A stretch of 33,854 bases of DNA from Bifidobacterium miconis (GTDB taxonomy: Bacteria; Actinomycetota; Actinomycetes; Actinomycetales; Bifidobacteriaceae), in contig NZ_JAHBBH010000026.1 in assembly GCF_019331735.1 (NCBI RefSeq), positions 1-33,854 on the forward strand, written 5' to 3'. The position numbers were made by a program, and so were the translations under genes. This document shows, piece by piece, positions 7,774 to 14,507 of this stretch (the stretch's first letter is position 1; every line of letters starts with the position of its first letter). The notes below the pieces were generated by a model. It saw only the letters and a list, made by a program, of their open reading frames with translations, ran no database searches and was not told the origin of the DNA.

Positions 7774-8421
7774 ATGTCGATCGCATCGGATGAAGCACGT
7801 AAGCAGTTGGACCGTTTGGTGGCGTTGGGGTACCCGGACGTGGCGGACATCTCCGCCGCCGCGTTCCGCGCGCTCGCGCGGCCGCTCATCGACGCGCTCG
7901 AACAGTGCGATCCGGACGCCGACGACCCGCAGCACCGGCTCGGCGCCGACATTCTGCTCATCCCGACGCGCGAGCTTGTCTCGCCCGAGTCGTTGATCGC
8001 GCGTACCAGCATCAACCGCATGGCCGGCTTCACGACGATGCCGCCGCGCGACATCGCCAGTTTCCTGCCGCAGGACGGCTTCGAGCCGCCGGAAGGCCCG
8101 TTCTATCTGGTCGTCGAGCCTCACACCGGCACGTGCTACATCAACCGCGAGCCGGACGTGGCGCGCAAGCTCATCGACTCGGACGAACGCACGCCGCTCA
8201 CGCTCGAGGAGGGCCTCGCGATCGCCACGCAGCATCCGGAGTGGCTGCTGGAGAAGAACGGGTTCAACCTGCTTGGCTCGCGCAGCGCCGACGGCCGCGT
8301 GCCGAGCATCTGGATGAGCCAGAACGCGCCGCGGCTGGGCGCGGTGTGGCCGAATTCGCGGCATACGTGGCTCGGCAACGCGTACTGCATGTCGCGGCGC
8401 GGCGTGAGTTTGTTCAGATAG
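7774..8421 (+). CDS. Conserved actinobacterial protein of unknown function (DUF5701-like)
   Basis: A soluble 215-residue protein with no signal peptide or membrane segment. Recognisable stretches are 'ILLIPTRELVSPESLIARTSING'-like residues 70-90, 'GPFYLVVEPHTGTCYINREPD' at about 110-130, and 'LTLEEGLAIATQHPEWL' at about 145-161, followed by a C-terminal part rich in Ser/Arg/Trp. The pattern resembles the family I recall as DUF5701; no biochemical role is known to me. The ATG at 7774 was chosen because upstream in-frame sequence overlaps asd. An extended -10-like TGGTAGGCT ends 7 nt before the ATG, suggesting a leaderless transcript, though GGGGG is also present. A long hairpin at 8487-8543 ends the unit before the sialate locus. 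Confidence 0.75.
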   Translation: MSIASDEARKQLDRLVALGYPDVADISAAAFRALARPLIDALEQCDPDADDPQHRLGADILLIPTRELVSPESLIARTSINRMAGFTTMPPRDIASFLPQDGFEPPEGPFYLVVEPHTGTCYINREPDVARKLIDSDERTPLTLEEGLAIATQHPEWLLEKNGFNLLGSRSADGRVPSIWMSQNAPRLGAVWPNSRHTWLGNAYCMSRRGVSLFR

Positions 8422-8486
8422 AAGGGCCGCTGCTGCCGGGCTGATGGATTCCGGCGGTTGCCGACGGTTTGCGATAATTGTTGACG

Positions 8487-8543
8487 GAACAACGTTCACC
8501 GGCCGCCGGATCGCCGATGCGGCCGGGGTGAAGGGTGTTGTTC
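8487..8543 (+). terminator. Long hairpin between the hypothetical gene and the sialate locus
   Basis: GAACAACGTTCACC (8487-8500) pairs imperfectly with GGTGAAGGGTGTTGTTC (8527-8543), and the inner GGCCGC pairs with GCGGCC, giving an interrupted stem of about 20 bp around a 12-nt loop. No U-tract follows. It probably insulates the nan operon from upstream transcription. Confidence 0.5.
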
Positions 8544-8573
8544 GGGCGTCGCGATAGTCGGACGCTCCGGAGA

Positions 8574-8604
8574 TTAGACATCAGACGTCTGATGATAGTA
8601 AGAT
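8574..8604 (+). promoter_or_regulatory. Promoter and operator of the DUF4862-nanK-nanE operon (site 1)
   Basis: A perfect 16-bp palindrome, CATCAGACGTCTGATG, lies at 8579-8594. It sits between a -35-like TTAGAC (8574-8579) and a -10-like TAAGAT (8599-8604, 19-bp spacer). The 14-mer GACATCAGACGTCT is repeated exactly at the transporter promoter (11489-11502). A dimeric GntR/FadR repressor encoded at 18723-19577 is the obvious candidate ligand; binding is inferred, not shown. Confidence 0.8.
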
Positions 8605-8644
8605 AGGCATGTCTAGGCACCAGCTTTTCAAGGAGGAAACCAGC

Positions 8645-9565
8645 ATGCCGCCATTCGTCGTCGGCGCCTACGCGTCGCTGCCTCGCGGGCGAGAAGCCCA
8701 GGAGGACTACTACAACCTGCTCGGGCAACAATCGTGGATCGCCGGCACCGAGCTGCCTTTCCCTGGCGACTTCGCAACCGCTGCGGATCACCTCTGGCTG
8801 GCTGGAATCCTGCCCGAGCACTGGCACGGCAACACCATCACCGCCATCCCCGGCACCATGCAGCACGTCTGGAAAGACCCGGACTTCGGCCTCGCCAGCC
8901 CGGACGAAGCCGGACGCGGGGCCGCGCTCGACTTCATGGCGCGGGTGTGCCACGCGCTCGCGGAATTCGCGCAATGGCGCGGCGCCCAGGATGTCCGATT
9001 CGTCGAGATCCACTCGGCGCCCACCGCTCGGGCCAGCCGCGACGCGATGGCCGCCTCGCTGGAGGAGATGTCGTGGTGGGACTGGTCCGGGGCCGCACTG
9101 GTAATCGAACACTGCGACAAATACATCGAAGGGCAGAAGCCGGAAAAGGGATTCCTGTCCATCGAAGACGAGATCGACCTGTGCCTGCAGGCCGGCGTCG
9201 GCCTGACCGTGAACTGGGGGCGCTCCGTAGTGGAGGGCCGCGCCGCCGCCACCGCGGTCGACCATGTGACCCAGGCCGCGCAGGCCGGCGTGCTCACGGG
9301 CCTCATGTTCTCCGGGGCCGGGCCGGAGGAAACCCAGTACGGATATGGATGGATCGACGGGCACCTGCCCATGAACCCGGACGAGCCGACCTCGCTCATG
9401 GACGCCGCGGCGATCGAGGCAACCGTGCGGGCCGCGCACGAACAGGAAACCCCACTCGATTATCTGGGCGCCAAAGTGTGCGTTCCCGCGGACGCGACCA
9501 TCGAGGAACGGCTCGGCTATCTGAAGCGCATCCATGAGGCGGTCGACAAGGCGGCGACCTCATGA
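8645..9565 (+). CDS. DUF4862-like protein, first gene of the sialate operon
   Basis: A 306-residue soluble protein that I associate with DUF4862, a family without assigned activity. Alternating hydrophobic strands with acidic/His ends ('GTELPF', 'VRFVEIHSAP', 'AALVIEHCDKY', 'VGLTVNWGRSV', 'LTGLMFSGAGPEE') suggest a TIM barrel of the sugar isomerase/endonuclease IV type, with candidate polar residues Glu in GTELPF, His in EIHSAP, and Glu/His/Asp in IEHCD. The ATG at 8645 has a strong AAGGAGGAAAC 5-7 nt upstream; the ATG at 8609 has none. Its stop overlaps the nanK start by 4 nt (ATGA), implying tight coupling. Being first behind the operator suggests a real step in sialate handling, such as conversion of a sialic acid anomer or derivative; that is a guess. 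Confidence 0.75.
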   Translation: MPPFVVGAYASLPRGREAQEDYYNLLGQQSWIAGTELPFPGDFATAADHLWLAGILPEHWHGNTITAIPGTMQHVWKDPDFGLASPDEAGRGAALDFMARVCHALAEFAQWRGAQDVRFVEIHSAPTARASRDAMAASLEEMSWWDWSGAALVIEHCDKYIEGQKPEKGFLSIEDEIDLCLQAGVGLTVNWGRSVVEGRAAATAVDHVTQAAQAGVLTGLMFSGAGPEETQYGYGWIDGHLPMNPDEPTSLMDAAAIEATVRAAHEQETPLDYLGAKVCVPADATIEERLGYLKRIHEAVDKAATS

Positions 9566-10584
9566 GCGGGGCCGTTTCGTCCACGTACCTGACGTTCGAC
9601 ATCGGCGGCACCAAAGTCGCCTCGGGATTCGTGACGCTGCCGATTGCGGACGACGGGACGCCCGTGGTGACGGGACGTTGCGAGATGCCGACCGAGGCCG
9701 CGCGCGGCGGCGACGATCTTAAGAAGCGCATCGTGGCGCTCGCCGTACGTCAGCTGGAGCGCGCCGCGGCCGATGGACTGACGATCGCGGGCATCGGCAT
9801 CGCGGCGGCCGGCGTGCCGGACGGCGAAACCGGCGTGATTGTCGCCGCCATCGACATTCTGCCCGGCTGGCGCGGGCAGCGCATCTACGACGCGTTCGCG
9901 CACGTCACCGATCTGCCGGTGCGCATGATCGGCGATGTGGGCGCGCACGGGCTCGGCGAAGCCAGTTACGGTGCCGGGCGCGGCAAGTCCGTGGTGCTTT
10001 CGATCGGCGTGGGCACCGGCATCGGCGGCGCCATCGTGACGGACGGTGCGCTGTTCACCGGCGCGCACGGTGTGGCCGGCCACGCCGGGCATGTGCCGAG
10101 CGCGCTGGGACGCGGATTCCCGTGCTCGTGCGGCACCGGCGAAGGGCATATCGAACCGGTGGCGTCCGGCACGGGGATCAAGGATCTGTACAACCGACGT
10201 TGCGAAGCGATGCGCGCGGGGGAGTCGACGACTGCCGACGATGCGGCTGACGGCGACGTTCCGGGACCGGTCGCCAGCGGCGCGGACGTGGCCGCGCGCG
10301 CTGCAGCGGGCGAAAGGCTGGCCCGCGAGGTGCTGGCCGACAGCGCCCGTGCGCTCGGCGAGTGCATTGGCGGCATGGGCAACCTCATCGATCCGGACGT
10401 GATCGTGGTGTCCGGCTCGGTGGTCAAGGCCGGGCCGGTCTGGTGGGACGCCCTGCGCGACGGATTCACGGAATCGGCGCTCGCGCTGGTCAAATCCACG
10501 CCGTTGGTCGAAGGCGAACTCGGCGGCGATGCGCCGCTCATCGGCGCGGCGGTTGCCGCTCATCGGCATGCGCAGTCTCGGTAA
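9562..10584 (+). CDS. nanK: ROK-family N-acetylmannosamine kinase
   Basis: Expected to phosphorylate ManNAc released by NanA. The 340-residue ROK protein has phosphate-binding 'FDIGGTKVASGF' at residues 12-23, 'IGIAAAGVPDGETG' near 75-88, and the second phosphate loop 'SIGVGTGIGGAIVTDGALF' near 148-166. The ROK zinc motif is altered: instead of CxCGxxGCxE it reads C188-S-C190-G-T-G-E-G-H196-I-E198, so the third cysteine is missing and a histidine sits nearby. 'GECIGGMGNLIDPDVIVVSGSV' closes the C-terminal lobe. It overlaps the upstream gene by 4 nt; nanE begins 104 bp downstream, after a dispersed repeat. The ManNAc assignment rests on neighbours nanE and nanA; a glucokinase-like ROK cannot be excluded by sequence alone. 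Confidence 0.85.
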   Translation: MSGAVSSTYLTFDIGGTKVASGFVTLPIADDGTPVVTGRCEMPTEAARGGDDLKKRIVALAVRQLERAAADGLTIAGIGIAAAGVPDGETGVIVAAIDILPGWRGQRIYDAFAHVTDLPVRMIGDVGAHGLGEASYGAGRGKSVVLSIGVGTGIGGAIVTDGALFTGAHGVAGHAGHVPSALGRGFPCSCGTGEGHIEPVASGTGIKDLYNRRCEAMRAGESTTADDAADGDVPGPVASGADVAARAAAGERLAREVLADSARALGECIGGMGNLIDPDVIVVSGSVVKAGPVWWDALRDGFTESALALVKSTPLVEGELGGDAPLIGAAVAAHRHAQSR

Positions 10585-10621
10585 CGACTGCGCTGCATTC
10601 ACTGTGGTTTCGAATAACTAT

Positions 10622-10669
10622 CCCTCAGTCGGTTTCGCCGGCAGCTCCCCTGACCAGGGGAGCCGAGGA
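10622..10669 (+). repeat. Double-hairpin dispersed repeat, copy A
   Basis: Reads CCCTCAGTC, a short hairpin (GGTTTCGCC region), then GCTCCCCT (10644-10651) pairing perfectly with AGGGGAGC (10656-10663), then CGAGGA. It is a diverged version of copies B and D. It fills the nanK-nanE gap and ends only a few bases before the nanE ribosome-binding site. Confidence 0.8.
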
Positions 10670-10688
10670 GGGGGTAAGGAGCAATGCC

Positions 10689-11357
10689 ATGCATCAGGCG
10701 ATTGAACGCATCAAGGGCGGGCTCGTGGTGAGCTGTCAGGCGTATCCGGGCGAGCCGCTGCGCCATCCGGAGACGATGGCGCAGATGGCGATGGCGGCCG
10801 TCGAGGGCGGCGCCGTGGGTATCCGCTGTCAGGGATTGGCGGACATCGCCGCCATCAAAGGGCAGGTGAGCGTGCCGGTGATCGGCATCTGGAAGGACGG
10901 TGAGGAGGGCGTGTACATCACGCCGACCCTGCGTCACGCACGTTGCTGCGCGGCGGCCGGCGCGGACATCGTCGCCATCGACGCGACCGGACGGCCCCGG
11001 CCGGACGGGCTGACCTATGCGGACACCGTGCGCGCCCTGCACGATGACGGCGTGCTCGTGATGGCCGACTGCGGCAGTTTCGCCGACGCCGAGCGCGCGG
11101 TCGAGGCCGGCACCGACATCATCTCCACCACGCTGTCCGGCTATACGGGAGATCGTCCGAAAACCGACGGTCCGGATGTCGAACTGCTCGGCCGGATGAT
11201 CGAGGCGTTCCCCGACGTGCCCGTGCTGTGCGAGGGGCGCATCCACACGCCCACCCAACTGCGGCAGGTGATGGCGGCCGGCGCATGGGCCGCCGTGGTG
11301 GGCACCGCGATCACGCATCCGACCAGCATCACGCGCTGGTTCGTGGCGCAGCTGTAG
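10689..11357 (+). CDS. nanE: N-acetylmannosamine-6-phosphate 2-epimerase
   Basis: Converts ManNAc-6-P to GlcNAc-6-P. A 222-residue TIM-barrel protein with clear NanE features: 'GGLVVSCQAYPGEPLRHPE' at the N-terminus, 'PVIGIWKD' with the conserved catalytic-type lysine (about residue 65), 'GADIVAIDATGRPRP' and 'VMADCGSFADAERAVEAGTD' with the DC pair, followed by 'ISTTLSGYTGD', and 'CEGRIHTPTQL' with 'VVGTAITHPTSIT' binding phosphate. ATG 10689 has AAGGAG 7 nt upstream; an out-of-frame ATG lies at 10684. It ends the first nan operon, with a strong terminator 16 bp after its stop codon. GlcNAc-6-P would need NagA and NagB, which are not in the window. Confidence 0.95.
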   Translation: MHQAIERIKGGLVVSCQAYPGEPLRHPETMAQMAMAAVEGGAVGIRCQGLADIAAIKGQVSVPVIGIWKDGEEGVYITPTLRHARCCAAAGADIVAIDATGRPRPDGLTYADTVRALHDDGVLVMADCGSFADAERAVEAGTDIISTTLSGYTGDRPKTDGPDVELLGRMIEAFPDVPVLCEGRIHTPTQLRQVMAAGAWAAVVGTAITHPTSITRWFVAQL

Positions 11358-11372
11358 ACGCGCAACCCGGGT

Positions 11373-11438
11373 GGCGGGCGCGATGGTCGATTGCCGGCTG
11401 ATGTTCGGCCGTTTCCGACCATGGCGCCCGCCGTTTTT
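11373..11438 (+). terminator. Rho-independent terminator after nanE
   Basis: GGCGGGCGC...GGTCG at 11373-11389 pairs with 11416-11432 over 17 bp with one mismatch, followed by GTTTTT. This closes the DUF4862-nanK-nanE unit, so the transporter operon depends on its own promoter at 11480. Confidence 0.85.
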
Positions 11439-11479
11439 CCGTCTCGGCATCTTCCGACGCGACCCGCAACACTCCCGAC

Positions 11480-11508
11480 TTGAAATCAGACATCAGACGT
11501 CTTATCAT
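11480..11508 (+). promoter_or_regulatory. Promoter and operator of the sialate transporter operon (site 2)
   Basis: -35 TTGAAA (11480-11485), a spacer of exactly 17 bp, then -10 TATCAT (11503-11508). The operator CATCAGACGTCTTATC (11491-11506) occupies the spacer and overlaps the -10; it shares GACATCAGACGTCT with site 1, but its right half-site is degenerate. Repressor binding would block RNA polymerase directly. Confidence 0.82.
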
Positions 11509-11697
11509 TAAGAAAGTTCGACGACGACGTTCAGGGCTCTCAGGACCCCCAACCGAGGGATCGGCATGGAGAGAACCCATCATCACCAACCATCAGCAAT
11601 CATCATCCACCATCAGCATCACCCATCTCACATCAGGAAAGGCACCGTCTCGTTTCGAACGATGGTCCTATATTGCACTCAACGACGAGGAGAACCA
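11509..11697 (+). other. Long unstructured 5' leader rich in CAU/CAC
   Basis: The roughly 180-nt leader of the transporter mRNA contains a run of CATCA/CACC-type words from 11578 to 11636, unusually poor in G for this genome, before the GAGGAG ribosome site. The 15-mer CATCAGCAATCATCA (11591-11605) also occurs in the leader of the ACT-domain gene (5581-5595). No riboswitch fold was recognised. A weakly structured leader might favour translation; that is inference. Confidence 0.4.
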
Positions 11698-13269
11698 ATG
11701 CTCAGGAAGACCGGAAAGTTCAAGGCTGCCGTGGCGGCGACCGTCGCGGGCCTCATGCTGCTCGCCGGATGCGGCGGGGGCGGCGGCGCCACCCAAGGCA
11801 AGGCAAGCACCGGCACTGCCGTATCCGACACCATCACGGCGCAGGTCGCATACGCAACCCGCGATTTCTCGCCCTCCACCACGTCCAGCGCGCTCGCCAT
11901 GGCCGGCAACTGGCACGTCACCGAACCGCTGTACGCGCTCAACTACACGGACTACTCCGTGTTCAACGCGCTCGCCGCCGGCGAGCCGGAGCAGGTGTCC
12001 GACACCGAGTACGTGGTCACGCTGCGCGACGGAGCCAAATTCTCCGACGGCACCGCGGTCACCGCCGACGACGTGGTCTCCTCCTACAAGCGCACCACCG
12101 CCGAAGGCAGCCTGTACGTCTCCATGCTCGACTTCATCGACTCCGTCGAGGCCAAGTCCGACACTGAAGTGACCTTCAAGCTCACCCGCGCGTTCCCGAT
12201 GTTCAAGCAGCGCCTCGCCCTCATCCAGATCGTCCCCTCCTCGATGAGCGACGAGGACCTCAAGGCCCAGCCGGTCGGCTCCGGCCCGTGGAAGTACACG
12301 GAAATCACCGACCAGCAGGTCAAGTTCGACAAGAACGACCAGTACAACGGCGACCACCCCGCCCAGACCGCGCACATGGTGTGGAACGTGTCCGTGGACG
12401 ACACCGCCCGCGTCACCGCCATGCAGGCCGGCAAGGTGGACGTGATGGAAATGGTGCCCGCCAACGCCTTCAAGACCCTCGAATCCTCCGGCTCCGAACT
12501 GGAGACCGTGCAGGGCTTCAATCTGCCGTTCCTCATGTTCAACACCAAGAAGGCCCCGTTCGACAAGAAGGAGGTCCGTCAGGCCGTCTTCTACGCGATC
12601 GACGCCCAGAAGCTCATCGACAACCAGATGTCCGGCCAGGCCTCCGCGGCCACCAGCTTCCTGCCCGAGAACTTCTCGAACTACCACAAGGCCAGCAACG
12701 TCTACACCAAGAACGTGGAGAAGGCCAAGGAGCTGCTCAAGTCGGCCGGCGTCACCGGTGAGCTCAAGTTCACCCTCTACACCACCGACCACTCTTGGAT
12801 CACCCAGCTGGCCCCGCAGATCAAGAACGATCTGGCCGAAATCGGCATGAACGTGGACATCCAGTCGATGGCGTCCTCCGCCCTTTACCCGAACATCACC
12901 GACAAGGAAGGCGCCGACTTCTCGATGGTGCTCGCCCCCGGCGACCCGTCCGTGTTCGGCAACGACCCCGACCTGCTGATGAACTGGTGGTACGGCGACA
13001 ACGCCTGGACTAAGACCCGCACCTTCTGGAACGGATCCGAGGGCTACACCAAGCTCCACGAGCTCATGGACAAGGCCTTGGCCGCTTCCACCGACGACGA
13101 GCGCCAGGACTACTGGAACCAGTGCTTCGACCTGCTCAGCGAGGAGGTTCCGCTCTACCCGCTGTTCCACCGCCAGACGACCACCGCCTTCAAGAAGGGC
13201 GTGTTCAAGAGCGTCGACGCGATCGGCTCCACCGGCATCAACCTCGTGAACGCCGAGCTGAACAAGTAA
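11698..13269 (+). CDS. ABC transporter solute-binding lipoprotein (family 5), probable sialate binding
   Basis: A 523-residue extracytoplasmic family 5 (oligopeptide/dipeptide type) solute-binding protein. A lipoprotein signal peptide covers residues 1-24 with lipobox LLAG-C25 followed by a glycine run. The mature part has the family's 'NWHVTEPLYALNYTDYSVFNALA' start, 'YVVTLRDGAKFSDGTAVTADDVV' near residue 100-125, 'VGSGPWKYTEI', and 'VRQAVFYAIDAQKLIDNQM' near 295. The ATG at 11698 is preceded by GAGGAGAACCA. Sialate as ligand is inferred from the surrounding nanK, nanE and nanA and from the shared operator; the family itself binds peptides, sugars and glycosides. A hairpin after the stop separates it from the permease genes, as is usual where the binding protein is made in excess. 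I recall a comparable nanBCDF importer from Bifidobacterium breve. Confidence 0.88.
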   Translation: MLRKTGKFKAAVAATVAGLMLLAGCGGGGGATQGKASTGTAVSDTITAQVAYATRDFSPSTTSSALAMAGNWHVTEPLYALNYTDYSVFNALAAGEPEQVSDTEYVVTLRDGAKFSDGTAVTADDVVSSYKRTTAEGSLYVSMLDFIDSVEAKSDTEVTFKLTRAFPMFKQRLALIQIVPSSMSDEDLKAQPVGSGPWKYTEITDQQVKFDKNDQYNGDHPAQTAHMVWNVSVDDTARVTAMQAGKVDVMEMVPANAFKTLESSGSELETVQGFNLPFLMFNTKKAPFDKKEVRQAVFYAIDAQKLIDNQMSGQASAATSFLPENFSNYHKASNVYTKNVEKAKELLKSAGVTGELKFTLYTTDHSWITQLAPQIKNDLAEIGMNVDIQSMASSALYPNITDKEGADFSMVLAPGDPSVFGNDPDLLMNWWYGDNAWTKTRTFWNGSEGYTKLHELMDKALAASTDDERQDYWNQCFDLLSEEVPLYPLFHRQTTTAFKKGVFKSVDAIGSTGINLVNAELNK

Positions 13270-13306
13270 CCGGCAGCGTCGCCCGGCAGACCTCGTAGCC
13301 ATCGAA

Positions 13307-13354
13307 GGCCCTCCCGTCCCGCGGGCCATTGAACGTCCGCGAGACGGGAGGGCC
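13307..13354 (+). terminator. Intra-operon hairpin after the binding-protein gene
   Basis: GGCCCTCCCGTC (13307-13318) pairs perfectly with GACGGGAGGGCC (13343-13354), with no following U-tract. It would stabilise the lipoprotein mRNA end or cause partial termination before the permease genes. Confidence 0.7.
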
Positions 13355-13391
13355 ATGCCGTTGCCGAGCTGGTCTTCGGACCTGATGCGAT

Positions 13392-13459
13392 GGGTCCTGA
13401 CTACCCCTCAGTCACTTCGTGACAGCTCCCCTAACAAGGGGCGCCGAGGAAAAGGAATG
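13392..13459 (+). repeat. Double-hairpin dispersed repeat, copy B
   Basis: A 68-bp element: CTGACTACCCCTCAG, hairpin GTCACTTCGTGAC, hairpin GCTCCCCT/AGGGG, then CGAGGAAAAGGAATG. It matches copy D (27166-27233, opposite orientation) at all but about five positions. It lies in the gap between the lipoprotein and permease genes. Confidence 0.9.
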
Positions 13460-13548
13460 CAGCGGTTTAAGCCCGACAGAGTACTGGTCTGCAAGCCATC
13501 ATGAACCACCCTGAATCACCTGTCTGAACATCCGACAAGGGAGTCCCA

Positions 13549-14505
13549 TTGAACAACCTGCTACGCCTCCTCGGCAGACGACTGATCGCCCTGCCGTTCA
13601 TGGCATTCGGAGTGACCCTGCTGGTCTACTTCCTGATGTCCTTCTCCCAATACGACCCGGCCGTCGCCGCCCTCGGCGAAAACGCCACCCCGCAGGCGCT
13701 CGCCGCCTACCGGCACGAAATGGGCTTCGACCGCCCCTGGTGGGAGCAGTTCTTCTCCTACCTCGGCGGCCTGCTGCGCGGCGACCTCGGCGTCTACGGC
13801 GTCAACAAGGACCCGGTGAGCGGCCGCATCGCCACCGCGTTCCCCATCACCCTCCAGCTGACCTTCATCGGCCTGCTCATCGCCATCGTCTTCGCCGTCA
13901 TCTTCGGCGTGCTGGCCGCCCTCTACCGCGACACATGGGTCGATCAGGCCATCCGCGTGGTCTCCATCATCGCCATCGCCACCCCGTCCTTCTGGCTCGG
14001 CGTGCTGCTCATCTACGTGCTGCAGATCAAAATGGCCTGGCTGCCCGGCGCCGGCGAGCTGCCCGCCTTCACCCAGGATCCGACCGGATATCTGGCCCGC
14101 ATGGCCATGCCCAGCTTCGCGCTTGGCCTGCCCGTGGCCGGCTCGCTCACCCGCATCATCCGCACGTCCATGGTCGAGGAGCTCGACAAGGACTACGTGC
14201 GCACCGCCATCGGCGCGGGCGTGCCCAAGCGCGTGGTCGTGGCCCGCAACGTGTTCCGCAACGCCCTGATCACCCCGGTCACCATGCTCGGCATGAAGAT
14301 CGGCTACCTCATGGGCGGAGCCATCGTCATCGAGGTCATCTTCGCCCTGCCCGGCATGGGCACCGCGATGTTCGACGGCATCAACAACAACCAGCCGACC
14401 CTCGTGCAGGGCGTGGCACTGGTCGTGGCGCTGGCCTTCATGGTGGTCAACGTGATCGTCGACCTGCTCTATGTCCTCATCAACCCGCGAATCAGGACGG
14501 TGTGA
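13549..14505 (+). CDS. ABC transporter permease, DppB/OppB type
   Basis: A 318-residue inner-membrane permease. An N-terminal membrane segment (about residues 10-30, 'LIALPFMAFGVTLLVYFLM') precedes the DppB-type external loop 'HEMGFDRPWWEQFFSYLGGLLRGDLG'. The further segments are near 95-120, 135-160, 180-200, 235-260 and 285-310. The ATPase-coupling EAA loop reads 'VEELDKDYVRTAIGAGVPKR' (about 205-224). The start is TTG 13549 with AAGGGAG about 5 nt upstream; translation from here gives the usual 'NNLLRLLGRRL' beginning. It ends 2 nt before the start codon of the next gene. It pairs with the permease half of the following fusion protein. Confidence 0.92.
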   Translation: MNNLLRLLGRRLIALPFMAFGVTLLVYFLMSFSQYDPAVAALGENATPQALAAYRHEMGFDRPWWEQFFSYLGGLLRGDLGVYGVNKDPVSGRIATAFPITLQLTFIGLLIAIVFAVIFGVLAALYRDTWVDQAIRVVSIIAIATPSFWLGVLLIYVLQIKMAWLPGAGELPAFTQDPTGYLARMAMPSFALGLPVAGSLTRIIRTSMVEELDKDYVRTAIGAGVPKRVVVARNVFRNALITPVTMLGMKIGYLMGGAIVIEVIFALPGMGTAMFDGINNNQPTLVQGVALVVALAFMVVNVIVDLLYVLINPRIRTV

Positions 14506-14507
14506 CG

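Noticed and set aside
8609..8644. Upstream ATG (8609) as the start of the DUF4862-like gene
   Set aside because: No ribosome site precedes it, while a strong AAGGAGG sits immediately before ATG 8645.
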